Assembly: GCA_963920705.1 (NCBI GenBank)
Contig: OY987236.1
Location: 8,914,190-8,978,189 of the forward strand
Length of the DNA: 64,000 bases
Source: Odiellus spinosus
Lineage: Eukaryota > Arthropoda > Arachnida > Opiliones > Phalangiidae
Reading direction: 5' to 3'
Shown here piece by piece: positions 12,220 to 23,960 of this stretch. The translations under genes were made by a program, and so were the position numbers. The notes beneath the pieces are model-generated. The model saw only the letters and a list, made by a program, of their open reading frames with translations, searched no databases and was not told the DNA's origin. Position 1 is the first letter of the stretch. Each line of letters starts with the position of its first letter.

Positions 12220-13045
12220 TATAATTTGGGATAAGAAATTGATTTTAAGGTGTATTTTTCCTTTAAAATTGTATTCATCGAGTCTGGACGGATACATTTT
12301 GATACTAAAAGTGAGGGCGAAATTTGAACGTTACAAAGCATGAATAATTTAAACATTTATTTGCGAATGTGTTAGGGAGGGAGTACAGGGGGGTTCGCGG
12401 GAAGTACTGAGTAACAGAGAGGAGAAGAAACATTAGAATAGTTATGTGGAGCCTTTATTACCAAAGAATAATAAGTTGTATTTTTTTCCCTCCTTTTTTT
12501 ACTAAAGGGAGCGAAATCGAGAGAAAATGACTAGCTGAAAAATTATGAGAGGTGAATGCCAATGAGTTAGACACCGGCCTTTAGAGTTTTTTCTTTCTTT
12601 GTTTCATCTAGGGTATTATGTAACTTCCGGAAGGCAAATTAAACTACGAATTTAATACTGAGTATGTTTTATATTATTCCATATATTGCAAATTAATACA
12701 GACGTTTTACAAACACGGGGCTTTAGATATGGTTTCATATCGCACTTTAACTCATCAGAAAGTCATAAAATGATACGGTTTAAAATTTAACTGTCAATTT
12801 CGAAGCGAAACTATCCGATATTTCCCATAAAATCTCTAATGTTTCTATATATTACGAGATAAGTTTTAAAAAGTTTAAAAGTAACGAAACATTGCGTTTT
12901 TGTTAATATCTTTCGGGTCTCTTAATTCAACATAAACAATAGTGTATTGGAAGAGGGAAGAGGAAATTTAATGGGGTATTTATAATTAAAAGGAAGGGTG
13001 AAACAAACATTTTATTTATTATTTAGAAATTCAAATTAATATACT
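12220..13045. other. AT-rich stretch without gene
   Basis: No structure is recognised between the motif cluster and the second hAT MITE. Confidence 0.5.
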
Positions 13046-13053
13046 ATCTGTAT

Positions 13054-13224
13054 TAGAGATCGGGGTTTGGACAAGAAAATTTCTGATTATTTTATCTTTA
13101 TTCAAAACTTAAAATTTTTCGAGGAAAGTCTATGATAAATCCAATGTAATCGCGAATAATTTTCCGATTATTTTTTATGATTAACTGATAGTTGTGGATT
13201 ATTTTGTCCAAACCCCGATCTCTA
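13054..13224. mobile_element. hAT-type MITE, copy 2
   Basis: A 171-bp element with perfect 21-bp terminal inverted repeats beginning TAGAGATCGGGGTTTGG. It is flanked by the exact 8-bp direct repeat ATCTGTAT (13,046-13,053 and 13,225-13,232). The terminal sequence and 8-bp duplication place it with hAT transposons. It has no coding capacity. It is the inverted relative of the element at 295-473. Its intact ends suggest it is younger than that copy. Confidence 0.9.
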
Positions 13225-13232
13225 ATCTGTAT

Positions 13233-15236
13233 AGAGAATAAGGCTTAAAAAGCAAGCTCTGATCGGGCTAAGGTTTTTATACCAATTTTAATAATTTAAT
13301 ATAGACCAACTGGTCTTGAGCAACTTGTATAAGTTTTCTTGCAAGTAACAAAATTCCAGCTTAATACCCTAACTAGCGTTTCACTGCGATTTTATACTGT
13401 ACCGTAGATTATAATTTATAGAATTTTCCAGTACAAAGAAACAAAGAACAAGGGCTAAATTAATAATTTAGATTTTGGAGTTAATAAATGTATAACTAAA
13501 TTGAATTTATTTTTCTCTCTCTTTGAACTGCTAGCTGAAGTTGAGTTTAGGTATAAAGGGGGATGGAGAAATTGAGAATATGATCCTCTCACTAAAGAGA
13601 ATTATGAGTTGCCGATTGTCGAAGCAGGTGCTTCGTTCGTTATAATACCGAAATTATCCGGGCCTAAGGAGAGAAGCAGCGCTATATATATAGAAAGAGA
13701 GAGAGAGCGAAAAAGAGAGAAAACGAAGTCTGCAGATGTAAACACGTTGAAAGTAAACTTATTGATCGATATAGCGAACGACGAGTGCTTAGCGCTCGCT
13801 TTTTAAACCAATCTGACGTTATTAGAGCAAGGAAAAGTCTTACCAAACATTAAGTTTAATCACAATTACATTTCATAATTTTCTAATTCAAGGTAATGAA
13901 AGGTTTTAGGGTAATTTTCGAATTTACCGAATTTTCTCTGATGTTGTAATTGTTAGACAATTAGACAGGGGTCATACAACATTTGCAAAACCAATTTTCC
14001 TGTCATTTAAAATTTTTGAAATTGAATTTTCCAATTTTAAAATGAATTTTCCCTGAATTTTTGGTCAATATTCTAATTCCAGGTTTGTTAGGAACTAAGC
14101 CTTTATCCCTAACGTTTCGCTAATGTATGAGGCTAACATTACAGATATCGCGACGTTTCCCAGGCGATCTTAGTGGATATATATATGTTTTACAAAGTCC
14201 CTATCTTTTCCCAGAGCATGTAGTACTTAGAGAGAAGCTATTATTTTGATTTCCCAGTTTTAAGTACCGGTACTTAAAGATAAAACTTGATTTTCCGTAA
14301 CACTTGTTCTTTAAAGGCTAAATCTAAATCGCGAGCGCGTGCTCGCAGGACGGGGAAAATGGGAAAATGGCCGTTTGGCGTTTTTCCTCGACACAAAATG
14401 TTTCGGCGCTGAAAAGTACCATTCGGCGCCCTCTTTGCTTCCCATTCTCTTAAATATTTAAAGCCGCTAAGTAGCTATTTTAATGGAGCAATAAAAAATA
14501 GCGTATACGTCGCCTTTTCCCTAGAAATATTCTCGAATAACGTGGCGAGGAAAAAAGGGGAAAAATTTTCCGTGGGAAATGTAACGCAAGCGCACCTCAA
14601 AGACCAAAATGCATGCAAGCCTAAATTGCAGTATTAAGTCTAAGTAAGCGATTTTTCCCAGACGAGCTAGCTCTTTTCTACAGCCGCTTGAACTAATTAT
14701 TATTATACTCGTGCCAATTTTCAAGAGGAAATGGTAAAGACTATATTTTTGGCTATAAGGTTTATCATTACGTATCAATACGCCACAGCGTTGGTCCTTT
14801 TGTAAACTAATATTGATAAAAATATATATAAAGACGTTTATATCGAGCCCGTGCAGTTTTATGTTTCTAGTCGTAGCCATTTGGTAAGAAAAAGATTGCT
14901 TTTATCCGAAGCTTATATTGCATAAAAGGTATTTAAGCATTTTAATTAAATCGATTGGAGGAGGTTACTCTCATGATTAAAGGAAAATAAAGAGAGGATA
15001 TATGCTTGGGGGGGGGGGAAAGTCCACGGATTAGAGTTCATTTCTGACCACCAGAGGCTAAAGTGTTGGACAGAAGAAGCTAAAAATCTGACCGACCAAA
15101 TCACTTCTTACAAGTTTGTACGTTAATTCATTAAATGTTCCTTTAGTTCAACACAATTTTGAAATATTGCAATCAACTTAATTCAGTTCACACAAGAGTA
15201 CTGAAAATAATTAGCATTCTACACTCAAAACATCAA
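13233..15236. other. AT-rich stretch without supported gene
   Basis: It contains the perfect 20-bp palindrome TTTAAGTACCGGTACTTAAA at 14,259-14,278 and an 11-G run at 15,008-15,018. A segment near 13,985-14,080 rich in TTTTCCCTGAATTT resembles 28,950-29,050 and may be the same old repeat. The open frame at 14,521-14,880 (minus, 119 residues) has no recognisable domain and I do not call it a gene. Confidence 0.5.
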
Positions 15237-15409
15237 TTAAGTCGCGTTTTCAATCAAGATTTTTTGCGTCAAAACAAAGCTTAAATCAACGCTTAAATTA
15301 ATTTAATCCAAGTTAACAGAGAAGTTCGAGTGACAGATGAGAAGCGGATATGACATAAGCTTCATTTTGGAAAATGGCTTCAAAAAGTTTAATGAAAACG
15401 GGGCTTTAA
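15237..15409. mobile_element. TTAA-flanked MITE, copy 1
   Basis: TTAA stands at both ends (15,237-15,240 and 15,406-15,409). The inward ends are GTCGCGTTTTCAATCAAG and, inverted, AGCCCCGTTTTCATTAAAC. TTAA target sites are used by piggyBac-type transposases. The element is non-coding. A related element lies at 53,251-53,467, and the two share the GTTTTCAATCAA end and an internal AAGCTTAT segment. Confidence 0.6.
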
Positions 15410-17436
15410 AAACACATTTAGAGGAGCAGAGAGAAAAAACTTTTCGAATCGAAACAAATCAATATATATTTTGATCACAATCAAAGGTGAATCATAGTTG
15501 GACGTAAATAATTCTAAACCTAAATACACGTATCAACTTTGACCCCCTATCGCGTGACCTTTATATAATTTAAATATCAAATAGGGTAACACCTCGACCT
15601 ACATTCGGGACAAAAATTTCAAATATTGTAATTTCTCTACCTCGAGTTCACCTTTCCCAATTCGAATTGTATATATAAGCTTATATAAAAGTTGTACAAG
15701 TTCACGAGTGTTCATCTCTCTCCCTTTCTCTCGAGCTTGATACTAAAAGTGGTCCTGCAGAGAAGATTGCGGCATGCTTTGGAATAAGCGAAGGGTTATT
15801 AACAAGCTTTTCTTCAATCCCCTTCTGAAAATCGCCTACCTCGTGCCTACCAGATTTAACAAAGGGAGACTGAAACGCATTTTTACCTAGGAAATTTATC
15901 AGCAAATATAACAGCGACACTTTGGCATTAAAAAAAATGTATTTAACCTATCACTCTCTCTTTAAAGGTCGCCTCGATTTTACCCAAGGAAAATGTCGCG
16001 CTCGTGAACGAAGGACTCCCCTAGTCCAATTTTTATCCTAGCCGCGCCTCCTACAACGACTAGAGCCTTTTTCTTGAAAAATTTGAGTCTCAATTTGATG
16101 CTAGGTCACGCTTACGATCTAAGCTAGGAAGGAGAATCTTGTACGCTTCGTCGCTGGCTAAAAATGGATAAAATTCTTCTTAGTAAACTTGATTTTCTCC
16201 TGGGAATATAAGGGGCATACTAAGGATGAATTCGAGGATATAAGATTCGGACTTTGATCCCTTTTTCTCCTTCAACTCTAAATCTGATTTACATGCGTGG
16301 GCGACTAGCTGCTAGTATAAAATAAGTAAGGGAAAAGGCTCAAGGATTTAGCCAAGCAACAAATTTACAAAATATATGAAGCCGACCGACCCCGACTCGC
16401 CGTACTAAAATAAATGAGCAAAATTTATTTTGACCAGGAATTTTTACAGATTACTAGATATATAAGTATCACTACCAGCTTAATTGCTTATGGTTCCTAT
16501 GATGTGGCTTCTGAGAGAGAATACATTTAAACGGATTTAATCACGCTAATCTGATACAATAATAGTAATGCCGATTTAAATTGAATATTAATCAGGTTGC
16601 ATTCTTCCTTTAAATCATAATTAATCGTAAATATCAAAGCAGGTAGAAAAATAATTTTAAGCCTAATTCAAAGTAATTATGATCTGATCTAACGAGAATG
16701 AACATTTATTCCCTCGGATAAAGTAACCTTTGACCTACACAAAGGGTCTTGAAAACTTATTTCAAAAGCCTCCCTAAAAATATAATTAAAAAAAACATTT
16801 TTAGATGAAAGTCAGTAACATTTCAAACTTCGTAATTACAACCCCTTTTATTCAGTATATCGGAAAAAATTTAGGGTGTTAATTATTACTACGTAACTTT
16901 CTGTAGGTTTTCCTGTCTCATATTATTGCAAAGAAAAGAAAGATAATTTAGAGATAAAAATTCCTATTCTGTGAATTTTTTAGGTATCTTTTATTTATAC
17001 CGGATGGTGGGTAAAGGTGTGACCCACTATTTTTCTAGAGGTTAAGAGTTCACGATTGTTAGACATCGCCCACCATTCAGGGTTACCTAAAGTTGTCTAT
17101 GTATTGTTCGTTAGATAACTTAGATTACGGGGGTGAGAGGAGTGGGGTTAAATAAGCGCGAATCTAGCCTAAACAGGAAATATTACGAACGTCATACCAT
17201 CCACGAAAAAATACAGAGTTTTTTATCCTTGGCCAAAAATATTAGTGGACTTTCAATGGTTGAAAAATGAATTATAAATAAGAAAATAAAAAAATAAAAT
17301 TATTACGGGGTCAATGTTTCCACAGCTCATTTTACGTACAAGAATTTCTTTCATTTGCTGAAATAAAGATAACCATTACTTATTTGGAAAATTACGATTA
17401 GATTTGCAAATTTTGAAGTGGAACCAACGGTATATC
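15410..17436. other. AT-rich stretch without supported gene
   Basis: A TATA-like string (TTATATAAAAG near 15,679) is followed about 30 bases later by a possible initiator, but no open frame follows it. No repeats were recognised. Confidence 0.5.
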
Positions 17437-17814
17437 ATGGCATATTCGCATGATTTTTACGAGTTGGATGGAGTGGAAGATGATTATTCTTACGAGTTTG
17501 AAGAAATGGAAGATAATCATCGACTTGAACAAGAAGAAGACTTGCGCAATGAAATATTAAGAAAGGATTTGGAAGCTAGTTTTAAAAATAAAGAAATATC
17601 ACGAGTGGATTTTGAAGCGGGTCTTAAAAATATAGAAATGGAAGAAAGTTTACGCGAGGAAATATTAAAAGTAAATTTGGAAGCAGATCTTCAAAATGAA
17701 GAATTTCTAGAAAATTTACGCCAAGAAAATTTAAAAGAAAATTTGATAGGTCTTAGCAGGGAAGAAATCGAAGAAGATTTTCGCAATGAAATATTACAAG
17801 ATAATCTTCATTAA
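17437..17814 (+). CDS. Acidic repeat protein, coiled-coil-like, unknown function
   Basis: From the ATG at 17,437 (MAYSHDFYELDG) to TAA at 17,812 the frame encodes 125 residues. It is open 33 bases further upstream, but without an ATG. After an acidic, tyrosine-rich head (about residues 1-33) the rest consists of imperfect repeats of about 21 residues built on LRNEILRKDLEASFKN, SLREEILKVNLEADLQN, NLRQENLKENL and DFRNEILQDNL. Leucine/isoleucine spacing with Glu, Lys and Arg between suggests a long charged helix or coiled coil. No signal peptide or membrane segment is visible. AATAAA-like strings occur near 17,835 and 17,944. I recognise no family. The repeat DNA continues in degenerate form past the stop to about 17,930, so this could be a decaying or newly formed gene, or a repeat that happens to be open. 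Confidence 0.42.
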   Translation: MAYSHDFYELDGVEDDYSYEFEEMEDNHRLEQEEDLRNEILRKDLEASFKNKEISRVDFEAGLKNIEMEESLREEILKVNLEADLQNEEFLENLRQENLKENLIGLSREEIEEDFRNEILQDNLH

Positions 17815-20664
17815 TCGTCTGATGAACAATTTGAATAAAGTCTTCGCAATGAAATCTCAACGAACTTCGTAATGAACAATTTCAAAAGCAGTCTTAACAA
17901 AAAACGATTTGAAGAAAGTATTTTCTGTAATTTGTAAGTTTAAAAATAAATTTTCATTTAAAAATTACGATTTTGGTTCGTTTTAAATACGTTCTAACAT
18001 ATTTTTCAGAGTGTTCACGTTAGATTGTAAACTCAGAAACGTTGTTAAAAGTAAAATTCGTAGCTTTACGATGAGTGACAGATACATAAAACCTTTTAAA
18101 GTTTATCTAGTGTAGCGAATTTTAAATTAAGGTTATTTCGCAACCTCTGTCCGTCGCCATAACTTGGCGACTAATATAGATGGATGGTCTTTTTTGGTAG
18201 GGTAGAAAGGGAGGGAGCTAGGAGTGTATAAAAGCGATCCTTATATACTATAACTAGTACCTTCTTCCAGGGTTTTACCTTCAGGATATCGTGTAACCCA
18301 TTAGCGGAATCAGAAAATACGTTGTCACAAGTTCCCTCCCATCCTCCTATAGCTAGTCGCCAACGATATGGCTCTTCCCACTTGCGAGACTTTAAAGGTA
18401 CCATCACAAGACCAATACAAAACACTGAAAATAGGCCAAATAAAGTGTATCTTGGGAATTTGTAGGCGAAATATCATCTCATTCCGAAATTAGGGGGAGC
18501 AACGGGGCACTTTTCCAGGATCAGAAAAATTTTAAGGATCCTCCAAAATCATAAATAAACTTATTTTGGGCCCCCTGGAACCCAAAACATTTGACTTCGG
18601 AACAGAAGCAAATTACCCCAAGTCCCAGTTCCACTGCTACAATTTTGGTTCCCTTAAAGACTTATAAGCAACGAAATTTCACTCGAGCTATTGAGAAGGC
18701 ACCTTTGGAATGGTCCGCGTAAGCTAGGAGAGACCCCAACGCAAGATGTCCTGGTGCACAAGCCTACCAGGGGTTGGGAGGACTTAAATCTGGTCGTGAT
18801 TTATGTGGGACAATTCCGGGCGACAGAAACACGGGGATCTACCATCGATTAGTTGTCCCCCTTCCACTTCTTCCATCTTCTTCCTTTTCTCTCTTACGTC
18901 TCTAGCATCAGCTATCCTCTTTCAAAGTTAACTCTATATAGCCTGAGAACGAGGCATCTCTGCAGGAACCGCAAATTTTGCCAAGGAAAACCCAGTTTGG
19001 TTATACAGTCTATACGTAATTGCAAAAATATGGTAACTCAAGTTTTGAGTTGTAGTGTTGGAATGTTACGAGCTAGAATTAATTTAAAATATAGGGAATT
19101 CGTACGATATGCATAGTCTTAATTTCTACTACGTTCGCGATGGAAAAAAATAAGTGCCTTTTTTCCCCGCTTAATTCAAATTCGCTATCTTAATACGATA
19201 TTAATATAAAATTTCGAATAAATTATTTTTTAACAAACTCTCCCTTCGACATTCGTGTCAATGAACGTCACGAAGACGTCAATTTGGGGCTAATTTGACT
19301 GAAGGGGCGAAGAAGTTCTAATGATCTATAGGTATGGAATGAAATTAAGATTAAACGCCGTTTCAATGTAATAATTATCTCTGAAATAAAATTAAAACCT
19401 TTCAATTTTTTCTCCTGATTTTCAAAATAAAGCATTTGAAACTTTCTCGCAAAGGCTACCTTTGTGGGACGGTTACCCAGAGGTCGGTGGTTTAATTCTA
19501 CCCCAATGCTATTTTCATCTTTTTGTTTCGGGGTAACATGGCTAATTAAGCCTACCTTTTACCCATATACAGTTTAGCTTTATGTATCCATCCGCCTTAT
19601 CATTGGCCATTATGTACATTTCTCGCGAACGTTATATTCATATAAATATATTCAATATTTACTCATGTAATCACAATGCAATAGATAACGAGATACAAAG
19701 ATCAAAGGGTATGCTAAAATTCCTGAAGACATCACATTGTAACAGCTAGAAGCTCAGTTATTATTAACTTATCCTGGGGACAAGTTACCAAATAAAGTCG
19801 AGCTATATTATCCATAATACTTGTAAGCTCATAATTAAGAGATAATATTTCAACTTAATTTTGATTAAAACTTGAGTTATGTTATTTTTGCGCTCAATAT
19901 TCCCATGGCCCAGTTACGCAATAACTCTCTAGAATTATGGTTGTTTGCCGTAGAATCCTAGGCTTAATACGTTGTAGTCTTAAAAGAGGATTAATTTGAT
20001 GATTATAAACTAGTTTGTCTATCGTAATTTAAGTTCATTATAAGATTGTAACAAAAACGTAGTCTCCATAAATCTTATACAATATACGATCCCCTTAGGG
20101 TCCTTCTCTCATCCGTATATGTTAAGTTTGACCGTTGTAATTTTCTTCGAGTACAGTTTGCGTAAGAGTGAAAGATGTGGCGGACTAATACGTAATGATA
20201 TTCGTTAATATGAGATAAAAGTAGCGTTGAAAAGTCTTAATGAACCCTAGGATATTATTATAAGTTTTCAGTTCCGTTTTAGTTTAAACAGACCTCGGGG
20301 GGCCAACGAGGTTAGTTTCATTTCCTTGGCTCATTTTACCCCGTTCCATTCAAAATTACAAAGCGAGTTTAATTTTTGCTAATTCAATTATCTCTTTTAT
20401 AAGGTATTTTTAAGTGAACTTTGATACTCCCTCTGTTTTAAAAATAAACTAATTTTACGGCAGATCTGGGTTTTCGTCGTATTAAATTAAAAGATAGTTC
20501 TATTTTATTTTACTGTAATTGGTCGAGGTGATGACCGAGGCAAAAATTTATTTTGAAATTTTCTATTAATTTTCTAAAATAATTAGCGTAAGTAATGATT
20601 ATTTATATAATTAGTAAAATATCAAGGAGAATGGTGACAATAGGGTCTAGGCAAATGTAACAAT
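17815..20664. other. AT-rich stretch without supported gene
   Basis: Degenerate copies of the upstream ORF's repeat (CTTCGCAATGAAAT-like) run to about 17,930. Beyond that I see no gene. A TATAAAAG string near 18,227 and a tRNA-like fragment near 19,461 were considered and not accepted. Confidence 0.5.
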
Positions 20665-20737
20665 GGGTCAGCGACCAATCAGCAAATTCTCGTCGTTAAG
20701 GCGAGATTTCCAACAACATTCGATTGGTCGCTGACCC
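20665..20737. repeat. Perfect 16-bp inverted repeat
   Basis: GGGTCAGCGACCAATC (20,665-20,680) and its exact reverse complement (20,722-20,737) enclose 41 bases. The arms contain CCAAT on both strands. It abuts the MITE at 20,770. Confidence 0.8.
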
Positions 20738-20769
20738 TTCAATGCGAATAAATTCAGGATCTCTATTAT

Positions 20770-20953
20770 TCCAGCTAAGCCTATTTTTTGGGTAAGTTTT
20801 ATATTGATTCCTTGTTTAATATTGGGTTGCAACCTAACAAGTGATTTTTATCGATCCCTTATCGTTTAAATATGCCTAATCCAACAGTTAAAAAATTATA
20901 AAACAAATATTAAACTATATTTAAAAATTATCATCAAAATAGGCTTAGCTGGA
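20770..20953. mobile_element. MITE family 3, copy A (foldback form)
   Basis: A 184-bp non-coding element with perfect 18-bp terminal inverted repeats TCCAGCTAAGCCTATTTT. The reverse complement of its interior aligns with the element at 21,085-21,225, including GATCGATAAAAATCAC and TTAGGTTGCAA. A third, shorter copy lies at 53,112-53,231. The copies share a few bases (ATGAA) outside the terminus, so the true end may be slightly further out. Confidence 0.75.
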
Positions 20954-20967
20954 TTCATGGCGATATC

Positions 20968-21069
20968 CTGAACTTTCGACCAATGACATTGGTCATGGAG
21001 ATCCAGCATTCTCCATATAAGAGCCAACAATCAATGTCATTGGTCGCTAGTTCTTATATGGGGAGTTCA
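20968..21069. repeat. Imperfect inverted repeat between two MITEs
   Basis: CGACCAATGACATTGG (20,976-20,991) pairs with 21,031-21,046, and GACCAATGACATTGGTC (20,978-20,994) is itself a palindrome. Flanking CTGAAC/GTTCAG and CTCCATATAAGA/TCTTATATGGGGAG segments extend the pairing. The CCAATG core echoes the inverted repeat at 20,665. Confidence 0.65.
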
Positions 21070-21084
21070 GATGATCTCCGTGTA

Positions 21085-21225
21085 TCCACCTAAGCCTATT
21101 TTGAAGGTAAGTTTTAAATTTATTTCTAGTTTATTATTTGTTTTTAAAAAATGTTGGAATAGGCCTATTTAAAAGATAAGGAATCGATAAAAAACACCTG
21201 TTGTTAGGTTGCAATCTCCCTTTAA
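21085..21225. mobile_element. MITE family 3, copy B
   Basis: It starts TCCACCTAAGCCTATTTTGA, followed by GGTAAGTTTTAAATTTATTT. It ends near GGTTGCAATCTCCCTTTAA, the same end as the copy at 53,112. It is oriented opposite to copy A, which lies only 130 bp away. It has no coding capacity. Confidence 0.65.
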
Positions 21226-22587
21226 GCAACTACTTACTCGGAGAAGCAAAACAACACAGATCGGTTTTTACACGACGAAAGTATTTGTGATTTAGTGTTT
21301 CGCTCTCCTTTTATTACCTTCGAGTGTTTAAATTAAAGGAAATGAACAATATGTTTAAATTTAATTTCACAAATAAAATAATTCAAATTTAAAATCAATA
21401 AAAATTAAATTTAAGATCATTATCGAGGTTAATGCCTTCTTTTCTTTAAAATCGTTTTAATCCCCCAAAAATATTTGAGTCGATCAGTTTATACTTCTAG
21501 AATAAATGGGGAGGAAGGAAATCAAGGCCCATCATTTCGTAACAAAGTTGAAAATAATAATCTAGATATTGCCTAAAGGTAGTAATTGGAAGCTTTCGAA
21601 GAAAAAGAAATACTTTCAGATCAAATCTCATTTTTGGTCCAACCCCCTTCTAGAACGCGGTACCAGGGTTTTGAATATAACTCTAACTTCACTGAGCGAC
21701 TAGATATTTTATTGTTTACTTTTGCAAAGTATCTCGCAAAGCGGGGTCGAAGGCATTTTGAAGACTCCATGATTGTGGAACTATAGTAAGAAAATAAGGG
21801 AGAACTTTGCCTTCTCTTCTGGGGGGTTTTAAGCGTACTATACTTAAAGTGATAGTGAAATACTGACGCATTTTATTTTATATAAACACAAAAGTTTATC
21901 ATTTTATTACATGAAAGTAAACAACGCCCCTCAGCTAAGTCCAGTTTTAAGTAAGAGACTATTACTAGAAAATAGACAAAAAAGTCATCACCTCTGTCTG
22001 GCTGGAGTAATTTGGACAATATTTTGAGTCGGGAGAGAGGGAGGGAAATTTTTAAACCGAAATCTTGGATCCAAGGGTGTAATAATTTTTAATATTTTAT
22101 TATCCCTTGAATCGAAGTTTTTCTTTTATTTTTTTCTTTTGCGCTAGAAGCCGCCGTCTTTCGCCCAAATAACTATACTTTCTATATTCACGAAGGACCA
22201 TTTTGAAAGTCACGTCGCCTCTGGAACAATCGTTTCCTTGTCCATTAGAAAAAGCCAGGAATGGCATATTATACAACAATCCAAAAAATAAAATAAAAAA
22301 GATATCACGCCCACTTTGGCCAGATAAGGATACGGAAAATGGACTAGAAACGTCTATATGCAAAAGCCCGTTTCTTGCTAATAGCAGCTTGATTGGAAAA
22401 TGAATGGTCGTAGTTCAATTCACATCATTTTAAAGTGACCCTGGCACCTAGGGCTATTAACTACTGGACAACTATCTTAATAGATAAATATGAATAACAA
22501 AATCTGGCTTTAATTACAGTCCTCTAACGGCAAATAGAGGCAACAGTATGGAACAAACTAAACCGCGCGTCACTGCTATGGAGAGGA
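21226..22587. other. AT-rich stretch without supported gene
   Basis: Short frames at 21,586-21,786 (plus) and an opposing pair at 22,100-22,403 have no recognisable domains. Confidence 0.5.
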
Positions 22588-22835
22588 TTTGGGTCCACTT
22601 GATCGACTCCCAAATGATCGACAAGAGGTCCACTTGATCGACACCCAAATGATCGACTCACAATTGATCGACTCCCAAATGATCGACAAAAGGTCCACTT
22701 GATCGACTCCCAAATGATCGACAAAGGGTCCACTTGATCGACTCCCAAACGATCGACAAAGGGATCAAATGATTGATGCCTTATCCCAAATTACCGACAA
22801 CAAAGGGTGCATTTGATCGTTTCCCAATTGGTCAA
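22588..22835. repeat. GATCGAC repeat array, left arm
   Basis: Units of about 35 bp read GGTCCACTTGATCGACTCCC followed by AAATGATCGACAAA. Clear unit starts lie near 22,592, 22,628, 22,693 and 22,728. Copies degrade towards 22,835. The same unit appears in opposite orientation at 22,915-23,025. Confidence 0.85.
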
Positions 22836-22858
22836 CTTCGTAATAACGATTATAAATA

Positions 22859-22888
22859 GATTAACCTAACCTAACCTAACCTGACCTA
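22859..22888. repeat. Interstitial TTAGG telomere-type run
   Basis: Four consecutive CCTAA units (TTAGG on the minus strand), followed by a one-base variant, lie between the two GATCGAC arms. TTAGG is the usual arthropod telomere unit. A run this short could also arise by chance or be part of the repeat element. Confidence 0.6.
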
Positions 22889-22914
22889 TACTCGTTACTC
22901 GCTAAAAAACTGGG

Positions 22915-23025
22915 CTGTCGATCAATTGGAATGGCTTGTCGATCAAATGGGAGTCGATCAAACGGTAGTCGATCAAACGGACTCCTTGTCGATCAATTGG
23001 AAGTCGAGCAAATGAACCTAAGCCA
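22915..23025. repeat. GATCGAC repeat array, right arm (inverted)
   Basis: GTCGATCAAATGGGAGTCGA-type units run in the orientation opposite to the left arm. The whole 22,588-23,025 block therefore forms a foldback with the TTAGG run near its centre. Confidence 0.8.
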
Positions 23026-23682
23026 TGGAGAGGGAATAGGCCACTTTTTGCCATTAGTGGAGGGTTATGAAAGCTAGGTTTTTTATTTATCTTTATCAAT
23101 TAATAATGGCTTCCATATTCAATAATCCTAGCTTACACCATACGCCTGACGTCATATACCGTGTTTTTTTTTCATTTCTATTTGTTTAGCGAATAAAAAT
23201 CGAATGAAAATATATTTGAGACGAGTTTTAACATCAGAATGTTTTACGCATAACACGAAACCTTTTAGATCTCCCTTAATTAATCATAAATATTTAACCT
23301 AATCAACGACAGATTAATGAAATCGGTGTAAATCGGAAACACGAACGAAAAAGAAAGAGATATAGGGGGTAATGTATTGGAAAAACCTTCCTTAGTCCGT
23401 ACCAAGCATTATCGATTTAGGTTATCGAAGATAATAATCTCAGAGAGTTAAAAAAAAATAAACAAATCTCCCTCCATTTCAAAACCGGAGATAATTGACC
23501 AATTATATTATATATAATATATATATACTAGAGGATAAATTCAACCAGGAAGGCCGCGCGCATACATCTACTAGTTATAATTGATTATTGATCCAACAAT
23601 AAATCTATTCTGATTCGATACAACGATATTTGAGAGGTTCTGACGTTATATAGTGAGTTGATCATAACAGTTGATTTATGTT

Positions 23683-23960
23683 AAGCCTAATTCGGGCCTA
23701 ATCAGTTTACCCAGATTGCTGTTGAAGATACATACAATGGGGTAACTTTGTTCAGATTTCTATATTATAAAACTGATTATTCTTCCCATTTATATATCAG
23801 AAATAAAACTGTGATGCTAAGCCTAATTCGGGCCTAATCAGTTTACCCAGATTGCTGTTGAATGGAGTAATTTTGTTCAGATTTATATATTATTAAATTG
23901 ATTACTCTAAAAAAAATGATTAAAATTAGTGATGTTAGGCCTAATTCGGGCCTAATTATA
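23683..23960. repeat. Tandem repeat of 120-136 bp
   Basis: The segment starting AAGCCTAATTCGGGCCTAAT recurs at 23,683, 23,819 and, with AGGCC, at 23,937. The first two units also share CAGTTTACCCAGATTGCTGT and GTTCAGATTT. The third is partial. No coding potential is visible. Confidence 0.85.

Noticed and set aside
12019-12297. 92-residue minus-strand frame over the E-box cluster
   Set aside because: No domain, and it coincides with a regulatory-looking CpG-richer block that lowers stop frequency.
14521-14880. 119-residue minus-strand frame
   Set aside because: No recognisable domain, repeat or exon signals. The composition follows the AT-rich background.
19461-19510. tRNA gene or tRNA-derived SINE
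   Set aside because: GGTTTAATTCTACC resembles a B box, but no acceptor stem, anticodon arm or A box can be folded around it.
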